In this document: one piece after another, positions 28,131-35,960 of the stretch | How positions within the stretch are numbered: position 1 is the stretch's first letter | Layout of the letters: each line of letters starts with the position of its first letter | Assembly: GCA_035531075.1 (NCBI GenBank) | Contig: DATKTO010000022.1 | Coordinates: 30,679-94,678 of the forward strand | From: 39-52-133 sp035531075 | GTDB lineage: Bacteria; Pseudomonadota; Gammaproteobacteria; Burkholderiales; Gallionellaceae | DNA length: 64,000 nt | Direction of reading: 5' to 3' | The notes under the pieces: model-generated | The model's database searches: none | What the model was told of the DNA's origin: nothing | Seen by the model: only the letters and a program-made list of their open reading frames with translations | Program-made: the position numbers and the translations under genes

Positions 28131-28675
28131 GAATGTGCGGGTTGCTGCCATTGGGCAACCGGGTGTTCACAGGTTTATCACTGCTGGCAATAGTCCTGAC
28201 AGTGATTCCCGGCAGCTGTTGGGGGGAGGAAAAAATGCCGCAGATACATTCGGAAAAACCGGACAAGGCTCCTTCCTCGCGTCACAAAAGCGCCGCTCCG
28301 CGTGCGCCGGACGAAACTCGCGTTGAGCTCGAACGGCTGGATCAGCGCGCGAACAAGAAGAAAGGAAAGGAGAGAGTCGGCAACGCATTTGGTGCGACAT
28401 CGTGGTATGTACCGCCGCCACCGCCACCTCCTGTTAAGCCGCTGCCGCCACCGCCACCAACAGCGCCCCCCGTACCGTTTACCTATCTCGGGCTTTACGA
28501 GGAGGTGCAGGGGAAGGTCATCATGCTGGTCAAGGGGGACCATGTCTATACCGTTTCTGTGGGAGACGTGATTGAAAACACCTACCGCATCGATAGCGTG
28601 GGGGACGGCGTAGTGGAAGTGACTTACCTGCCGCTCAATATCAAGCAGTCAATAAATACCGGCAGTTCATTATGA
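28127..28675 (+). CDS. PilP/GspC-like periplasmic linker protein
   Basis: A 182-residue protein with an N-terminal hydrophobic signal/anchor (about 12-32). A charged stretch and a proline-rich linker (seven consecutive Pro near residue 95) follow. The C-terminal beta domain (PFTYLGLYEEVQGKVIMLVK, VGDVIENTYRIDSV) resembles the HR domain of GspC/PilP, which contacts the secretin. Position before the secretin supports this. Confidence 0.75.
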   Translation: MRMCGLLPLGNRVFTGLSLLAIVLTVIPGSCWGEEKMPQIHSEKPDKAPSSRHKSAAPRAPDETRVELERLDQRANKKKGKERVGNAFGATSWYVPPPPPPPVKPLPPPPPTAPPVPFTYLGLYEEVQGKVIMLVKGDHVYTVSVGDVIENTYRIDSVGDGVVEVTYLPLNIKQSINTGSSL

Positions 28676-28700
28676 ATGCCGCAGCCAGGGAGAATGGGAC

Positions 28701-31013
28701 ATGCACAGATTGAACATGCAATTCAAGCGCAACGCCACGTTATTTCTGCTTGCAGTGGCCATACTTGCGGGTTGTGCCGGGCAGCGCTTACATGAAGAGG
28801 GAATGACTCTGCTGGAGGAAGGGCGCAGCGAAGAGGGGCTGGTAAAACTGGCGGAAGCCAGCAAGGCTGACCCCAAAAATCTGTCCTATCGCACTGCACT
28901 GGCGCGCAATCGCGAACAGGTCATCAGAAACATGCTGGTGAACGCGAACAATGAACGCACCCTTGAACATTTCGACGAGGCACAGAAAATTTATGATCAT
29001 GCTTTGCGCATCGATCCCGACAGCAGCGTGGTCAAGGCTGGTATGGCATTGCTGGATATGGACCGGCGTCACGCCAGGATTATTGCCGAGGCGGCCGCTA
29101 TCCTGAAAAAGGGTGATATGGACGAAGCTCGTGCAGCTCTCAAGCCGGTCCTGCTGGAGAACCCGAGAAGCGCCCACGCGATTTTGTTGCAGCGCCAGAT
29201 CGAGGAGCAGGCAGCGAAAGCGCTGTTGACCGAGCCTACACTGCAGGCGCAATTCAGGAAACCGGTAACCCTGCAATTTCGTGACGCCAATCTGAAAATG
29301 GTATTCGAGGCGCTGTCGCGTACCAGCGGCATTAATGTGCTTCTCGACAAAGATGTGAGGGCTGACCTCAAGACTTCGATATTCGTCAGGGATGTTTCGG
29401 TTGAGGATGCGATTGATCTTATCCTGCTACAGAGCCAACTGGAGAAAAAAATCATCAGCGACAACACGGTGTTTGTCTATCCAAATACGCCGGCCAAACT
29501 CAAGGATTACCAGGATCTGAAGATCAGGAGCTTTCATCTCACTAATGCCGACCCCAAGCAGATGCTGACGCTGCTTAAGACGCTGCTCAAGACCAAGGAT
29601 ATTCTGGTGAATGAAAAAACCAACTCTATCGTCATGCGTGATACACCGGAAGCCATCCGTCTGGCAGAGAAAATGATAGCAGATCAGGATGTACCCGACC
29701 CCGAAGTCATGCTGGAAGTGGAAGTTCTGGAAGTGAGCACTTCGCGCTTAAGCGAACTGGGGATCAAGTGGCCAAGCAGCTTCGCACTGAGTACGCCGGG
29801 TACTGCCAACACCCTGGGACAGCTGCGGGAGCTGAGCAGCAATGATTTGGTGGCGAGCTCGTTGAGTGCAACGCTGAACTTGATGCTGCAGGACGGCAAC
29901 ACCAATCTGCTCGCCAGTCCGCGCATACGAGTACGCAACCACGAAAAGGCCAAGATCATGATCGGTGACCGTGTGCCGGTCATCACCAACGCTGTAACAC
30001 CGCTTGCGACCGGGTCACCAGTCGTTACCGGCAGCGTCCAGTATCTGGATGTGGGCATGAAGCTCGAGGTCGAACCGGAGATACACCTCGACAACGATGT
30101 TTCGATCAAGATTAATCTCGATGTGAGCTCCATCGTCAAGCAGATCAACATTCCGTCATCAGGGACGCAGGCATACCAGATAGGAACGCGCAATGCCTCG
30201 ACCGTTCTGCGTCTCAAGGATGGAGAAACACAGATTCTAGCCGGCCTGATCAATGATCAGGATCGAAAAACCGCAGACAAGGTGCCTGGTCTTGGCCAAA
30301 TGCCGGTTCTCGGGCGTCTGTTTTCCAGTCATAAGGATGAGACCGGTAAGACAGAAATCGTTCTTTCTATCACGCCCCGTATCGTCGGAAAAAATTTCTA
30401 TCCGGACGCGCGCGAAGTGGAATATTGGTCTGGCACGGAATCGAACTTGCGCAGCAATTCTTTCGTCATGAAATCGCTGGGCAGCGTCGGATTTGGCAGT
30501 GCCCCGCCAGCATCGCCGGCAACGAGTGTCCAGCCGGCACCAGGCAATGCGCCGCCCAGCGCGGCTTACAAGCCTGTGGTCGAGGCGAAATTATCGACGG
30601 CGGTACTGTCCTGGTCCGGTCCCGACCAGGCGCGGGTTGGTGACAGGATCAGCCTGACGCTCAATAACTCTGCACCACTCGGGGCAAAGAGCCTGGGCTT
30701 CCAGGTGGCCTATGACCCATCCGTGCTGAAAGCAGTTGAGGTAATAGAAGAAAATGCGATGAGACAGAACGATGATCAGACCAACTTCGTTAAATTGATT
30801 AACCAGAAGAATGGCACGATACAGGTTGGATTGTCCGGAACGGGCAAGGGCGAAGCAAGCGGGGGAGGCAGCATCGTCACGGTCGTATTCGAAGTGACCG
30901 GTGCGGCGTCATCGTCGCAAATATTGGTCAGAAATTTCAATGCGGCCGCAACCGGCGGTGGCGCGCTGGCACTGACTGCCCCCGCGCCTTATTCCGTAAC
31001 GGTGACGCAATGA
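28701..31013 (+). CDS. gspD: outer-membrane secretin (GspD/PilQ family) with N-terminal TPR and C-terminal cohesin-like domain
   Basis: Forms the outer-membrane gate of the secretion system. It has 770 residues. Lipobox AILAGC puts the lipid on Cys25. Helical TPR-like repeats span about 28-175, an N0/STN-type domain about 190-255 (LQFRDANLKMVFEALSRTSG) and secretin N repeats about 265-330. The secretin core is at about 335-565 (VPVITNAVTPL, VGMKLEVEPEIH, GLINDQDRKTADKVPGLGQM). After a Pro/Ala linker, residues 630-765 match a cohesin fold (VGDRISLTLNNSA, GFQVAYDPSVLKAVEV). A self-piloting lipidated secretin fits the absence of a separate pilotin. It overlaps the next gene by 4 nt. Confidence 0.9.
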   Translation: MHRLNMQFKRNATLFLLAVAILAGCAGQRLHEEGMTLLEEGRSEEGLVKLAEASKADPKNLSYRTALARNREQVIRNMLVNANNERTLEHFDEAQKIYDHALRIDPDSSVVKAGMALLDMDRRHARIIAEAAAILKKGDMDEARAALKPVLLENPRSAHAILLQRQIEEQAAKALLTEPTLQAQFRKPVTLQFRDANLKMVFEALSRTSGINVLLDKDVRADLKTSIFVRDVSVEDAIDLILLQSQLEKKIISDNTVFVYPNTPAKLKDYQDLKIRSFHLTNADPKQMLTLLKTLLKTKDILVNEKTNSIVMRDTPEAIRLAEKMIADQDVPDPEVMLEVEVLEVSTSRLSELGIKWPSSFALSTPGTANTLGQLRELSSNDLVASSLSATLNLMLQDGNTNLLASPRIRVRNHEKAKIMIGDRVPVITNAVTPLATGSPVVTGSVQYLDVGMKLEVEPEIHLDNDVSIKINLDVSSIVKQINIPSSGTQAYQIGTRNASTVLRLKDGETQILAGLINDQDRKTADKVPGLGQMPVLGRLFSSHKDETGKTEIVLSITPRIVGKNFYPDAREVEYWSGTESNLRSNSFVMKSLGSVGFGSAPPASPATSVQPAPGNAPPSAAYKPVVEAKLSTAVLSWSGPDQARVGDRISLTLNNSAPLGAKSLGFQVAYDPSVLKAVEVIEENAMRQNDDQTNFVKLINQKNGTIQVGLSGTGKGEASGGGSIVTVVFEVTGAASSSQILVRNFNAAATGGGALALTAPAPYSVTVTQ

Positions 31014-31492
31014 TCAGGCGCATTCATTGCGGATTCACGCTGATTGAGCTGGTGGTGACAGTGGCGATCGTCGGTTTGCTGGCAAGCCTTGCTTTGCCAA
31101 TGACGGAGTTAATCGTAAAGCGCGAAAAAGAGCAGAATCTTCGTCTGGCCTTGCGGCAGATTCGCAGCGCGCTGGATGCCTACAAACAGGCAGTTGTCGA
31201 AGGTCGCGTGAAAAGCTCTTTGCTGCAATCGGGCTATCCGCCTTCGCTCAAGGCGCTGGTGGAAGGGGTCCCCGATGAGACTGATCCTGACAAAAAAGGG
31301 AAGATTTATTTTATGCGGCGCATACCACGCGACCCGATGTTCAACGAACCGGCCGAAGACGATGCGGAAACCTGGGGCAAAAGAAGCTATGCCAGTAGCG
31401 CTGATGAGCCGCAGGAGGGCGAAGATATCTTCGACGTTTATTCATTGTCGACCGATGTCGGCCTAAATGGCATTAACTACAGAAAATGGTGA
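31010..31492 (+). CDS. type II secretion pseudopilin
   Basis: A 160-residue prepilin-like protein. The leader is very short (MIRRIHCG) and is followed by FTLIELVVTVAIVGLLASLA with Glu at +5. The globular part keeps GspG-like features: LRLALRQIRSALDAYKQAVVEG, YPPSLKALVEG and RIPRDPMF. The C-terminus (YSLSTDVGLNGINYRKW) is similar to that of the next gene. It is coupled to the secretin by an ATGA overlap. Confidence 0.88.
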   Translation: MIRRIHCGFTLIELVVTVAIVGLLASLALPMTELIVKREKEQNLRLALRQIRSALDAYKQAVVEGRVKSSLLQSGYPPSLKALVEGVPDETDPDKKGKIYFMRRIPRDPMFNEPAEDDAETWGKRSYASSADEPQEGEDIFDVYSLSTDVGLNGINYRKW

Positions 31493-31890
31493 GGGTAATT
31501 GTGACCACGTTCCGACATAGAAAAGTACCGGGCTTTACCCTGATCGAGCTGTTGGTGGTGATGGCGATCATCGTGCTGCTGTTGAGTCTGGCCGCACCTC
31601 GTTACTTTCACAGCATCGAGACCTCCAGAGAGACCGTGCTGCGCGAGAACCTTTCCCTGACGCGGCAGGCATTGGACAAATATTACGGCGACAACGGTAA
31701 ATATCCCGATGCGCTCGAGATGTTGGTCAGCAAGAAGTACTTGCGCAACCTCCCCCTCGACCCCATTACAAGCAGTAATACGACATGGATTATCGTGCCT
31801 CCCGATGTCCCGGAAAAGGGTGGTGTGTATGACGTTAAAAGCGGTGCAGAGGGAGTAGCGCGAGATGGTTCGGAATACAAGACCTGGTGA
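31486..31890 (+). CDS. type II secretion pseudopilin
   Basis: A 134-residue prepilin-like protein: VPG|FTLIELLVVMAIIVLLLSL with Glu at +5, then ALDKYYGDNGKYPDALEMLV and NLPLDPITSSNTTW. It is related to the preceding pseudopilin and to the GspG at 22560. Start choice is between the ATG at 31486 (7-nt overlap) and a GTG at 31501. Confidence 0.86.
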   Translation: MVRVIVTTFRHRKVPGFTLIELLVVMAIIVLLLSLAAPRYFHSIETSRETVLRENLSLTRQALDKYYGDNGKYPDALEMLVSKKYLRNLPLDPITSSNTTWIIVPPDVPEKGGVYDVKSGAEGVARDGSEYKTW

Positions 31891-32425
31891 ATTCGACATG
31901 AACAAGAATGCAGGGCGCACCAACAACTACCCGCCAGTTCCATCTGCCGCTGCAGGGTTTGGCTATCTCGCGCTATTGCTCATCATTGCGATCATGGGTG
32001 TTGTGCTTGTATCAACAGTGCAGGTGTGGCACATGGAAATGCAGCGTGCAAAGGAACAGGAATTGCTGTTTGTTGGTGACCAGTTTCGCCGCGCGATCAA
32101 TCAATATGCCAGACATGCGCAGCCTGGTTCATTACGATTTCCAATGAGTCTTGAAGACTTGCTAAAAGATCCTCGCTATCCGGACACACAGCGTTATTTG
32201 AGGAAGATTTATGACGATCCGATTAGCGGCAGTTCGAAATGGGGACTGCTTAAGGGACAGAGCGGGGAAATATTCGGGATCTATAGTCTGTCGGAAGAGG
32301 AACCGGTAAAGAAACACAACTTCAGTCTTGCCGATGCCAGTTTCGAGGACAGGAAAAAATACAGCGACTGGGTGTTCATGAGCACGCCTATGCGTTATAG
32401 CTCAAGGCCGTCCAGGAAACCGTGA
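31865..32425 (+). CDS. prepilin-like protein without Glu5 (GspK/minor-tip-like)
   Basis: A 186-residue protein with a prepilin-like segment AG|FGYLALLLIIAIMGVVL. The +5 residue is Ala rather than Glu, a property shared by tip-located minor pseudopilins. A long helix and a globular domain follow (RAINQYARHAQPGSLRFPMS, KIYDDPISGSSKWGLL, IFGIYSLSEEEPVKK). The ATG at 31865 has GGGAG 9 nt ahead; an internal ATG at 31898 is possible. It is the last gene of the secretion operon. Confidence 0.75.
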   Translation: MVRNTRPGEFDMNKNAGRTNNYPPVPSAAAGFGYLALLLIIAIMGVVLVSTVQVWHMEMQRAKEQELLFVGDQFRRAINQYARHAQPGSLRFPMSLEDLLKDPRYPDTQRYLRKIYDDPISGSSKWGLLKGQSGEIFGIYSLSEEEPVKKHNFSLADASFEDRKKYSDWVFMSTPMRYSSRPSRKP

Positions 32426-32466
32426 CGGATAACGCGTAATCAAGGAATATTCATAGGGGGTGTAAG

Positions 32467-33123
32467 GTGAATAATAAGTATCGCCTGCTGATTGTAGAAG
32501 ACCACACGCTGCTGAGGGCTGGGTTGCGTGCATTGCTGTCGAAGGATTCGGATATCGAGATTGTCGGTGAGGCGATCAATGGTCGCGATGCGATCCAGGC
32601 AGTGGGGGTGCTATCGCCCCACCTGGTGTTGATGGATCTGAACATGCCCGGGATGAACGGCATTGAAGCCATATTGGACATCAAGCGACGTTACCCGGAA
32701 ACGCGGGTGCTGGTTCTGACCATCCATAAGACCGAGGAATACATCCACGAAAGCCTGCGTGCGGGCGCTGACGGTTATATTCTCAAGGATGCGACTCACG
32801 AAGAATTGCGCGTGGCGATTCGCAGCGTGCTGAACGGCAAATCCTATCTTAGCCCTGACATCTCGGAAAAAGTAATAAATGGCTATCTCGGCACCCGAAA
32901 TGGTACGACCGAAACAAGCATGTGGGACACGCTGACGCACCGGGAGCGGGAAGTGTTGAAGCTGGTGGCCGAAGGGCACCCGAACAAATACATTGCCGAA
33001 TATTACTGCCTGAGTGTCAAGACAGTGGAAAAGCACCGTTCCAATCTGATGAAGAAACTCGATATGCACAATGCATCGATGCTGACTGCCTACGCAATTG
33101 AGAAGGGATTACTGTCCAGATAG
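32467..33123 (+). CDS. NarL/FixJ-family response regulator
   Basis: DNA-binding response regulator of 218 residues. The receiver domain has the acidic pair Glu11/Asp12, phosphoacceptor Asp57 (LVLMDLNMPGMNG), Thr85 and Lys107. The C-terminal LuxR-type helix-turn-helix (LTHREREVLKLVAEG, SVKTVEKHRSNLMKKL) is at about 153-205. The start is GTG at 32467 with GGGGTGTAAG ahead. The HisKA_3 kinase at 21410 is of the class that pairs with this type. Likely targets are the flanking secretion and oxidase operons. Confidence 0.93.
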   Translation: MNNKYRLLIVEDHTLLRAGLRALLSKDSDIEIVGEAINGRDAIQAVGVLSPHLVLMDLNMPGMNGIEAILDIKRRYPETRVLVLTIHKTEEYIHESLRAGADGYILKDATHEELRVAIRSVLNGKSYLSPDISEKVINGYLGTRNGTTETSMWDTLTHREREVLKLVAEGHPNKYIAEYYCLSVKTVEKHRSNLMKKLDMHNASMLTAYAIEKGLLSR

Positions 33124-33283
33124 TGCTCTTAACAAAGGATGAAGCGCGGCTTAAAGCCTACTGGCAGACCAGCATTAGCAACACCACGAAAGCCCTATCC
33201 ATGTATGCAGTGTTCAGTGTATTGCGACTCATTGCCGGCTTGCGTTAGGTTTATTCAGAGTAAGTTACTACAGGGAGAGTGAG

Positions 33284-33904
33284 ATGAAAACTATTAAATA
33301 CACGCTAGTATTATTTCTGCTTGGGTACGGTCTAATTCGGATTACAGCAGCCAGTGTTTACGTCCATACCGCCGAGGATGGCTCGGTGAGCCTTAGCAAC
33401 GTGCCTTCGGATGACGGATATGAGGTGCTGATCGCCGATCCGGTAGACAATGCGCGTGCGGCGCCACCAATTGCTGTGCAGAAACCAACACTTCCAATCC
33501 TCGCCAACAAAGCACAGTACAACCACATCGTGGCGATTGCTGCACGCACCTATGGTCTGGAAGGCGCCCTGCTTCACGCCGTGATCTCGGTGGAGTCGCG
33601 CTACAATCCAAAAGCCGTTTCAAGGGCGGGCGCGACCGGACTGATGCAGCTCATGCCAATGACGGCTAGGCGCTATGGCGTGGCCGATTCCTTTAATCCA
33701 GAGCAAAATATTAATGGCGGCGCACAGTATCTGAGCTATTTGCTGAAACTGTTTAATGGCGATGTGAGCCTCGCCCTTGCTGCCTATAACGCCGGCGAGA
33801 ATGCTGTTGTCAGGAGTGGCAATCGCATCCCGCCGATACCCGAGACCAGGGATTATGTGCCCAAGGTTCTGGACTTCTATCGGCAGTACAAAGTCGACCT
33901 TTGA
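33284..33904 (+). CDS. lytic murein transglycosylase, SLT family
   Basis: Periplasmic enzyme that cleaves peptidoglycan strands. It has 206 residues with an N-terminal signal peptide (about 1-24), then a short DUF4124-like segment (VYVHTAEDGSVSLSNVPSDD). The SLT domain carries catalytic Glu104 in HAVISVESRYNPKAVS, followed by GATGLMQLMP and LALAAYNAGENAV. Enzymes of this type open the wall for secretion machines and pili, which fits its position after the secretion operon and regulator. Confidence 0.92.
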   Translation: MKTIKYTLVLFLLGYGLIRITAASVYVHTAEDGSVSLSNVPSDDGYEVLIADPVDNARAAPPIAVQKPTLPILANKAQYNHIVAIAARTYGLEGALLHAVISVESRYNPKAVSRAGATGLMQLMPMTARRYGVADSFNPEQNINGGAQYLSYLLKLFNGDVSLALAAYNAGENAVVRSGNRIPPIPETRDYVPKVLDFYRQYKVDL

Positions 33905-33924
33905 AACTGAAAACTACAGTTTTT
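33904..33924 (+). terminator. weak hairpin at the end of the transglycosylase gene
   Basis: AAACTG (33904-33909) pairs with CAGTTT (33917-33922) around a 7-nt loop and is followed by Ts to 33924. The stem is short and AT-rich and begins at the last base of the stop codon, so termination is only possible. Confidence 0.35.
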
Positions 33925-34427
33925 AAAGAGGCTTGGTGCATGTTTATCGTAGCGTCCTTCCAGTGATTTCTGCAGTTATAAACAAGGGGCGAATGCGAGA
34001 CACTTGAACCTCTGGCATAGTCGTATATACGTGCTGGCTTATCGACCTGTCCCCCATCTGCTGTCATGCAATTAGCCCCCGCCAAAAATGGTGAGCCTGG
34101 TTATCTGAAGTAATTATTTTTCCGTTTGTTAACCCGGGATCTCAAGGCGTGGTCCGTCACGGTGTCAGGTTGAAGACTTCAGTTCGTTAACACCGACCTG
34201 ATGAGAATTTATCTACAGTATTGACCCCACTCAGAATTGATGTGCAGTCCCTGGGTAAATACAGGATTGACCGCGCTGCGGGAATCTGACTTTTCCTTAA
34301 CAATAGTTCCAACGTTGGGTTTCACTCAAGTGCCTGGTTCTGTATCGGGGACTGGTGATTTTGTCATGTATTGAAGCTTTTTGATTACCGGTTCCACTTG
34401 CACCGGCAAACCAGAATGGAGGCCATC
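33905..34427. other. about 520-nt intergenic region before the multicopper oxidase operon
   Basis: No gene is recognised. The region separates the lytic transglycosylase from the oxidase operon and should contain its promoter; several TTGACC-like hexamers occur (34222 and 34267 areas) but none has a good -10 partner. An open frame starts at a TTG at 34371, but the better gene start is the ATG at 34428. Confidence 0.4.
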
Positions 34428-35924
34428 ATGTATAGGGTATTGTGTTACTGCCGCGGATTAGCCGCGTTTCTGCTTATTATTTCGGCGGTGCCTGCCGTCG
34501 GCTCGTCTTTCAGGGTTCAATGCCCCAACACAACGAGCCTGCACCCCACTGCCCAAGTCCTCGATTCCCTGGGTAACCTGGTTGCAGATCCAGCCCATCC
34601 CGGGTTTATCAAATGTCAGCAACTCTCGGGCGGAGATGGTTTTGCGACGATGGCCGATGGCACGCAGACCTATCTGTTTGCATTCGGGCCTCTCTCTGGT
34701 CTCGCCGATATTCGCAATGGCCTCCCTGGCACGAAACCGGCGATACTGTTTAACAGTGTCGGCGACTCGTCTGTGATTGGCGATCCGGCTACTACTTCCT
34801 TCAACGGCGCAGTTGGCCTGGTACCCGATCCATTATCCGTGCCGTCCGGTCAGCTGACGGGGCATGTCGATCCGCGACCGATCATGGACGTCGGAGTCCT
34901 GAATGGCAGCATTCCGGGGCCGACCATGGCGATGGACGAAGATGATGAGCTTTTCCTCACGCTGACCAATGTTGGCCAGATAATGCGGCCGGATCTGTTC
35001 GAGCAGCACACGGTGCACTTCCACGGCTATGCCAATGCCTCCGCGTTTTTCGACGGTGTGCCGGATGCCTCGGCCGCCATTAACATTGGCGGCAGCTTCA
35101 CCTACTACTACCTCGCGCCCGACGCGGGAACCTATTTCTGGCACTGTCACATCACCCCGCCCGAGCATCTGCAGATGGGCATGGTGGGGCAGATCTACGT
35201 GCGGCCGCGGCAAAATCGGGTGCCTGTGGGAAGCTCTCTGTACAACGGACTGGTTGCGCAGCAGGCTGATCCGCGCACCAAGTGCGGTGACATTCTTTGT
35301 GCGGCGCCGCTGCCACCCAGCAATGCCGTCACACGTGCAGCCAACAAGATGTATGCCTACAACGACGGTGACGGATCGACTGCCTACGACGTCGAGTATC
35401 CGCTCCAGATGCACGGCTTTGATCCGAACTTCCACTTTGTCGGCATGACCTTTAATCCTGAAACCTTCGTCGACCTGAAGGACAAGTACTTCCTGCTGAA
35501 CGGGAGGAGCTACCCGGATACGATCAATCCGCAACCGTTGAGTACGCAGGCGGCGGACGGCGTGTCACGTTTTTCTCAGCCGCTGCGGGCACTGATCAAC
35601 ATTCCGGCAGGGGGCAGGGCGCTGCTGCGCATCTCGGACCTTAACGTTTCAGAGTTCCATACGTTGGCCTCGCTCGGCATTCCGATGCGCGTGATCGGCA
35701 TCAACGCCAGGTTGTTGCGCGATCAGGACGGCAACAACATGGCCTACGACACGAACTCGATCACCCTCGGTGGCGGCGAGTCGCTCGACGTGATCCTGGA
35801 TGCCACGGACACCACGAAATATCCGTCCGGTTCGGTTTTCTACCTCTACACGCCACAGCTCGACCACCTGTCGAACGACGCCGAAAATTTTGGCGGGATG
35901 ATGACCGAAATACACATACTTTGA
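34428..35924 (+). CDS. multicopper oxidase-like protein 1: type 1 copper site plus half of the trinuclear site
   Basis: Exported cupredoxin protein of 498 residues. I place the start at the ATG at 34428, which has GGAGG 5 nt ahead and opens a good signal peptide (cleavage near residue 25). The first copper motif is H194-TV-H197-F-H199-G. The second is H239-C240-H241, then H247 and Met252. Together these supply the type 1 Cys/His/Met set and four trinuclear-site histidines. The second half (residues 330-498) is cupredoxin-like but lacks copper histidines. A normal oxidase needs four more trinuclear histidines, and these appear in the next gene. Likely role: electron-accepting part of a surface oxidase for Mn(II), Fe(II) or another metal. 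Confidence 0.85.
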   Translation: MYRVLCYCRGLAAFLLIISAVPAVGSSFRVQCPNTTSLHPTAQVLDSLGNLVADPAHPGFIKCQQLSGGDGFATMADGTQTYLFAFGPLSGLADIRNGLPGTKPAILFNSVGDSSVIGDPATTSFNGAVGLVPDPLSVPSGQLTGHVDPRPIMDVGVLNGSIPGPTMAMDEDDELFLTLTNVGQIMRPDLFEQHTVHFHGYANASAFFDGVPDASAAINIGGSFTYYYLAPDAGTYFWHCHITPPEHLQMGMVGQIYVRPRQNRVPVGSSLYNGLVAQQADPRTKCGDILCAAPLPPSNAVTRAANKMYAYNDGDGSTAYDVEYPLQMHGFDPNFHFVGMTFNPETFVDLKDKYFLLNGRSYPDTINPQPLSTQAADGVSRFSQPLRALINIPAGGRALLRISDLNVSEFHTLASLGIPMRVIGINARLLRDQDGNNMAYDTNSITLGGGESLDVILDATDTTKYPSGSVFYLYTPQLDHLSNDAENFGGMMTEIHIL

Positions 35925-35960
35925 CCAAGGCCTGCGGCAACAGCACATAGGAGAATAGCT

